Positions 62,011-64,000 of a stretch of 64,000 nucleotides of DNA are shown here, piece after piece. The notes below the pieces were generated by a model. It had not been told where the DNA came from, did no database searches, and saw only the letters and a list, made by a program, of their open reading frames with translations. Where the stretch lies: assembly GCA_036571765.1 (NCBI GenBank), contig BROE01000020.1, positions 4,577,992 to 4,641,991 of the forward strand, in the 5' to 3' direction. The position numbers and the translations under genes were made by a program. Position 1 is the stretch's first letter; each line of letters begins with the position of its first letter. This stretch comes from Plecoglossus altivelis (taxonomy: Eukaryota; Chordata; Actinopteri; Osmeriformes; Plecoglossidae).

Positions 62011-64000
62011 ATGGAGGCCAGACCTGGATGGATCCTGCTGGGTCATCAAGGTCATCTGTCTACAGTGTGCGAGCCTTCACTGGGATCGGACCTTCCACCA
62101 GACATCCACACAAGATAGACAGACCCGCTGGATGACGCAGCAGGCATGCCCGGTCACGCCACTGCACTTGCTCGTATAAGGTAGCCATCTTGCTAGCGTT
62201 GTTCACCCAATTTTGCCTTGCAAGGAAGCGTTATTCCATCTGCAACAACGGATGGTATCTTTATTTTTTTTTTGTAGCTGGTTTGATGTCAGAAAGAGAG
62301 AAAGACACTTCCCCCGAGAGCTAGCAGTCAACAGCACTTCAGCCAGCTGTTGCTTCACAGTATTTGACAGAAACAAACAGCTATTGTAAACATGTCAAGT
62401 CTGTTTGCGAAACCGTGGCTTCATGGGTTTCTTTGTTTACAGGTTGAATTCGAATCTACCTGGGATCTGTGTAAAAACGAGTGCATGGCCTGACACCAGT
62501 ATGTTCAATTTGTTTTTTTGATTTGTTTGGTCTGCCACCGCGATGTATTCCAGTAAAGGTTCTGACACCATGTATTTAGACCCTAAATTGGTTTATATCG
62601 CCTGCCTGCTCAAGGATCCAAACATGGATTTAATGTGTTAAAGGAAACTAGCGTTTGCAAACACAATACTGATCCCCTTATCTGGAGGCTATACACACGA
62701 ACACTTTCAATCCTGTATCAAATCAAAGGGTGCTTTTTTTTCTAGATCAACGATAAAATCAGAACATGCTTATCCTGTGTGAGAAGCTTATTCTATCAGG
62801 AGCAGTTTGCGGTTTAGGCTGCTTGATACAGAGGAAGCTGAAGCTTTTGTGTCCATCCACATGTTCTCTGTTCAGCCATCCCTACACAAATTGCACATGC
62901 AATCTCATAGACTGTCCGCTCCGCTTCCTTGGAAGCTATGAACCGTTCACCTTTCCGAACGGCAACTTGGTTTGCATGAATCCGCTTAGTGTTGTGATGT
63001 CTATCGACTGTAAATATTCTTCTCTGTTGTTTTGCTGCTACTGCTGTGTGGATGCATTTGTATTTTTGTTATTCGGGAAAATACAAAAAAAAGGTTTGAA
63101 ACTTGGTTCGGTCCATCGTAAATTCTATTTGAATATTTCATTTCAGAAGCCAATTCGACAAGTACGTGTTCTTCCATAGTCATTAATATGCAAATCAGAA
63201 ATAATTACACTCTCGAAGGACAGACACGACTTCCAATTCAACCAAGAAGGACAGGGGGTACTATTTACACCTAGATTCATATTATTATCCAATCAAATGC
63301 GGATTCTCAATTCTTAGAACTGTGCATACATGGTGACATGGTCAGAATGGGCCCGGTCTTTTTGATGAATCCCTGATTGAACATCATACCAATGAATGAA
63401 ACACTAAAGTCCCTTAATTAGCGAGCATGTAGCATGGAGAAGTTCAGGGTTGTAGATTAAAACACACACTTTTACCACAGACCATACAAGGAAGAGCAAA
63501 CCTCAGGAAGATGAAGGCAACTTTGATGTGACACTCTGCCCTTCTTTGAAGCCGCTCCCTTGTCCAGATGGAGTGACGGATCAAGAGGCTCTGCCTAACG
63601 TAGCTCACATCCATGGACGTTTCCCACAGAACTTCTTTGTTCGAGTACTTCCTTTCAGTTAATTTGTTGACGATCCAAAATGCCACAAAATATCCATTAG
63701 AAACTATGAACCAACGGTCAATCGCTGTCAGCTAATTCATCACTAATTTGTTTTTGAGCACCAGCAGAGGAGTAGTTGACATTCTGTTCACACTGGGTGA
63801 TGACCTGAGCATCTATAGCTGCTCAGCTCTGCTCTCTAAAAGAAAGTGTTGCCGAAGGCATAAAAACATCTCTGCAGGGTAGAAGTATAGCCTTGCTGTC
63901 TCTCCATTATCCATTACATTTTGTTACATTTGTATGTAATCGCACGTTGTAAACATTTTTATCCTCACCAGATCAGAATACACCATACAAACTGTACAAA

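Larger units (their letters stand above)
43761..64000. other. 20-kb region without recognised genes
   Basis: I found no exon with a known domain or a convincing splice-bounded frame on either strand. Open frames are short and mostly arise from microsatellites. The region could be the flank or a large intron of a gene that lies beyond 64000. It contains simple repeats and several AT-rich blocks dense in TAAT motifs, listed separately as candidate regulatory elements. Confidence 0.6.

Overview
The window is vertebrate nuclear DNA, almost certainly from a teleost fish. The genes are split into many short exons with GT-AG introns, often only 80-300 bases long. Encoded proteins are close to human UBE2C, SmB, DDX27, ZNFX1 and RNF182, and the spacers hold CA, GA and AT microsatellites. 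I cannot name the species; the many GCTAGCTA-type spacer tracts recall pike and salmonids, but that is only an impression.

Layout. (1) 587-6276, + strand: a 17-exon gene for a protein I do not recognise, possibly N-myristoylated. Its last four exons occur twice (about 4199-5285 and 5501-6518), with a badly garbled stretch between, which I read as an assembly fault. (2) 8867-10033, +: ube2c, the APC/C E2 enzyme. (3) 10408-12129, -: an RGS9-anchor (R9AP/R7BP) family gene, tail to tail with ube2c. (4) 14634-15428, -: an rnf182-type membrane RING E3 in one coding exon. (5) 15429-21840: about 6.4 kb without recognised genes. (6) 22066-24263, +: snrpb (SmB), carrying three related box C/D snoRNAs (SNORD119 type) in three introns. 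(7) 24995-31397, +: ddx27, a nucleolar DEAD-box helicase, with two consecutive exons corrupted by indels. (8) 33148-43363, +: znfx1, a large SF1 helicase and NFX1 zinc-finger antiviral protein, preceded by a textbook ISRE and a TATA box. (9) 43760-64000: about 20 kb with no recognised gene, only simple repeats and AT-rich, TAAT-dense blocks that look like candidate conserved non-coding elements.

The genes are mostly independent housekeeping units (mitotic ubiquitination, splicing, ribosome biogenesis) plus an interferon-responsive one. UBE2C, SNRPB, DDX27 and ZNFX1 all lie on human chromosome 20 (recalled), so the block looks like a rearranged part of that ancestral linkage group. I found no viral, toxin, CRISPR or prokaryote-type system. 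The most useful observations are the multiplied snoRNA, the interferon-type znfx1 promoter, the RG-rich duplicated ZNFX1 N-terminus, and two regions where the assembly itself looks wrong.
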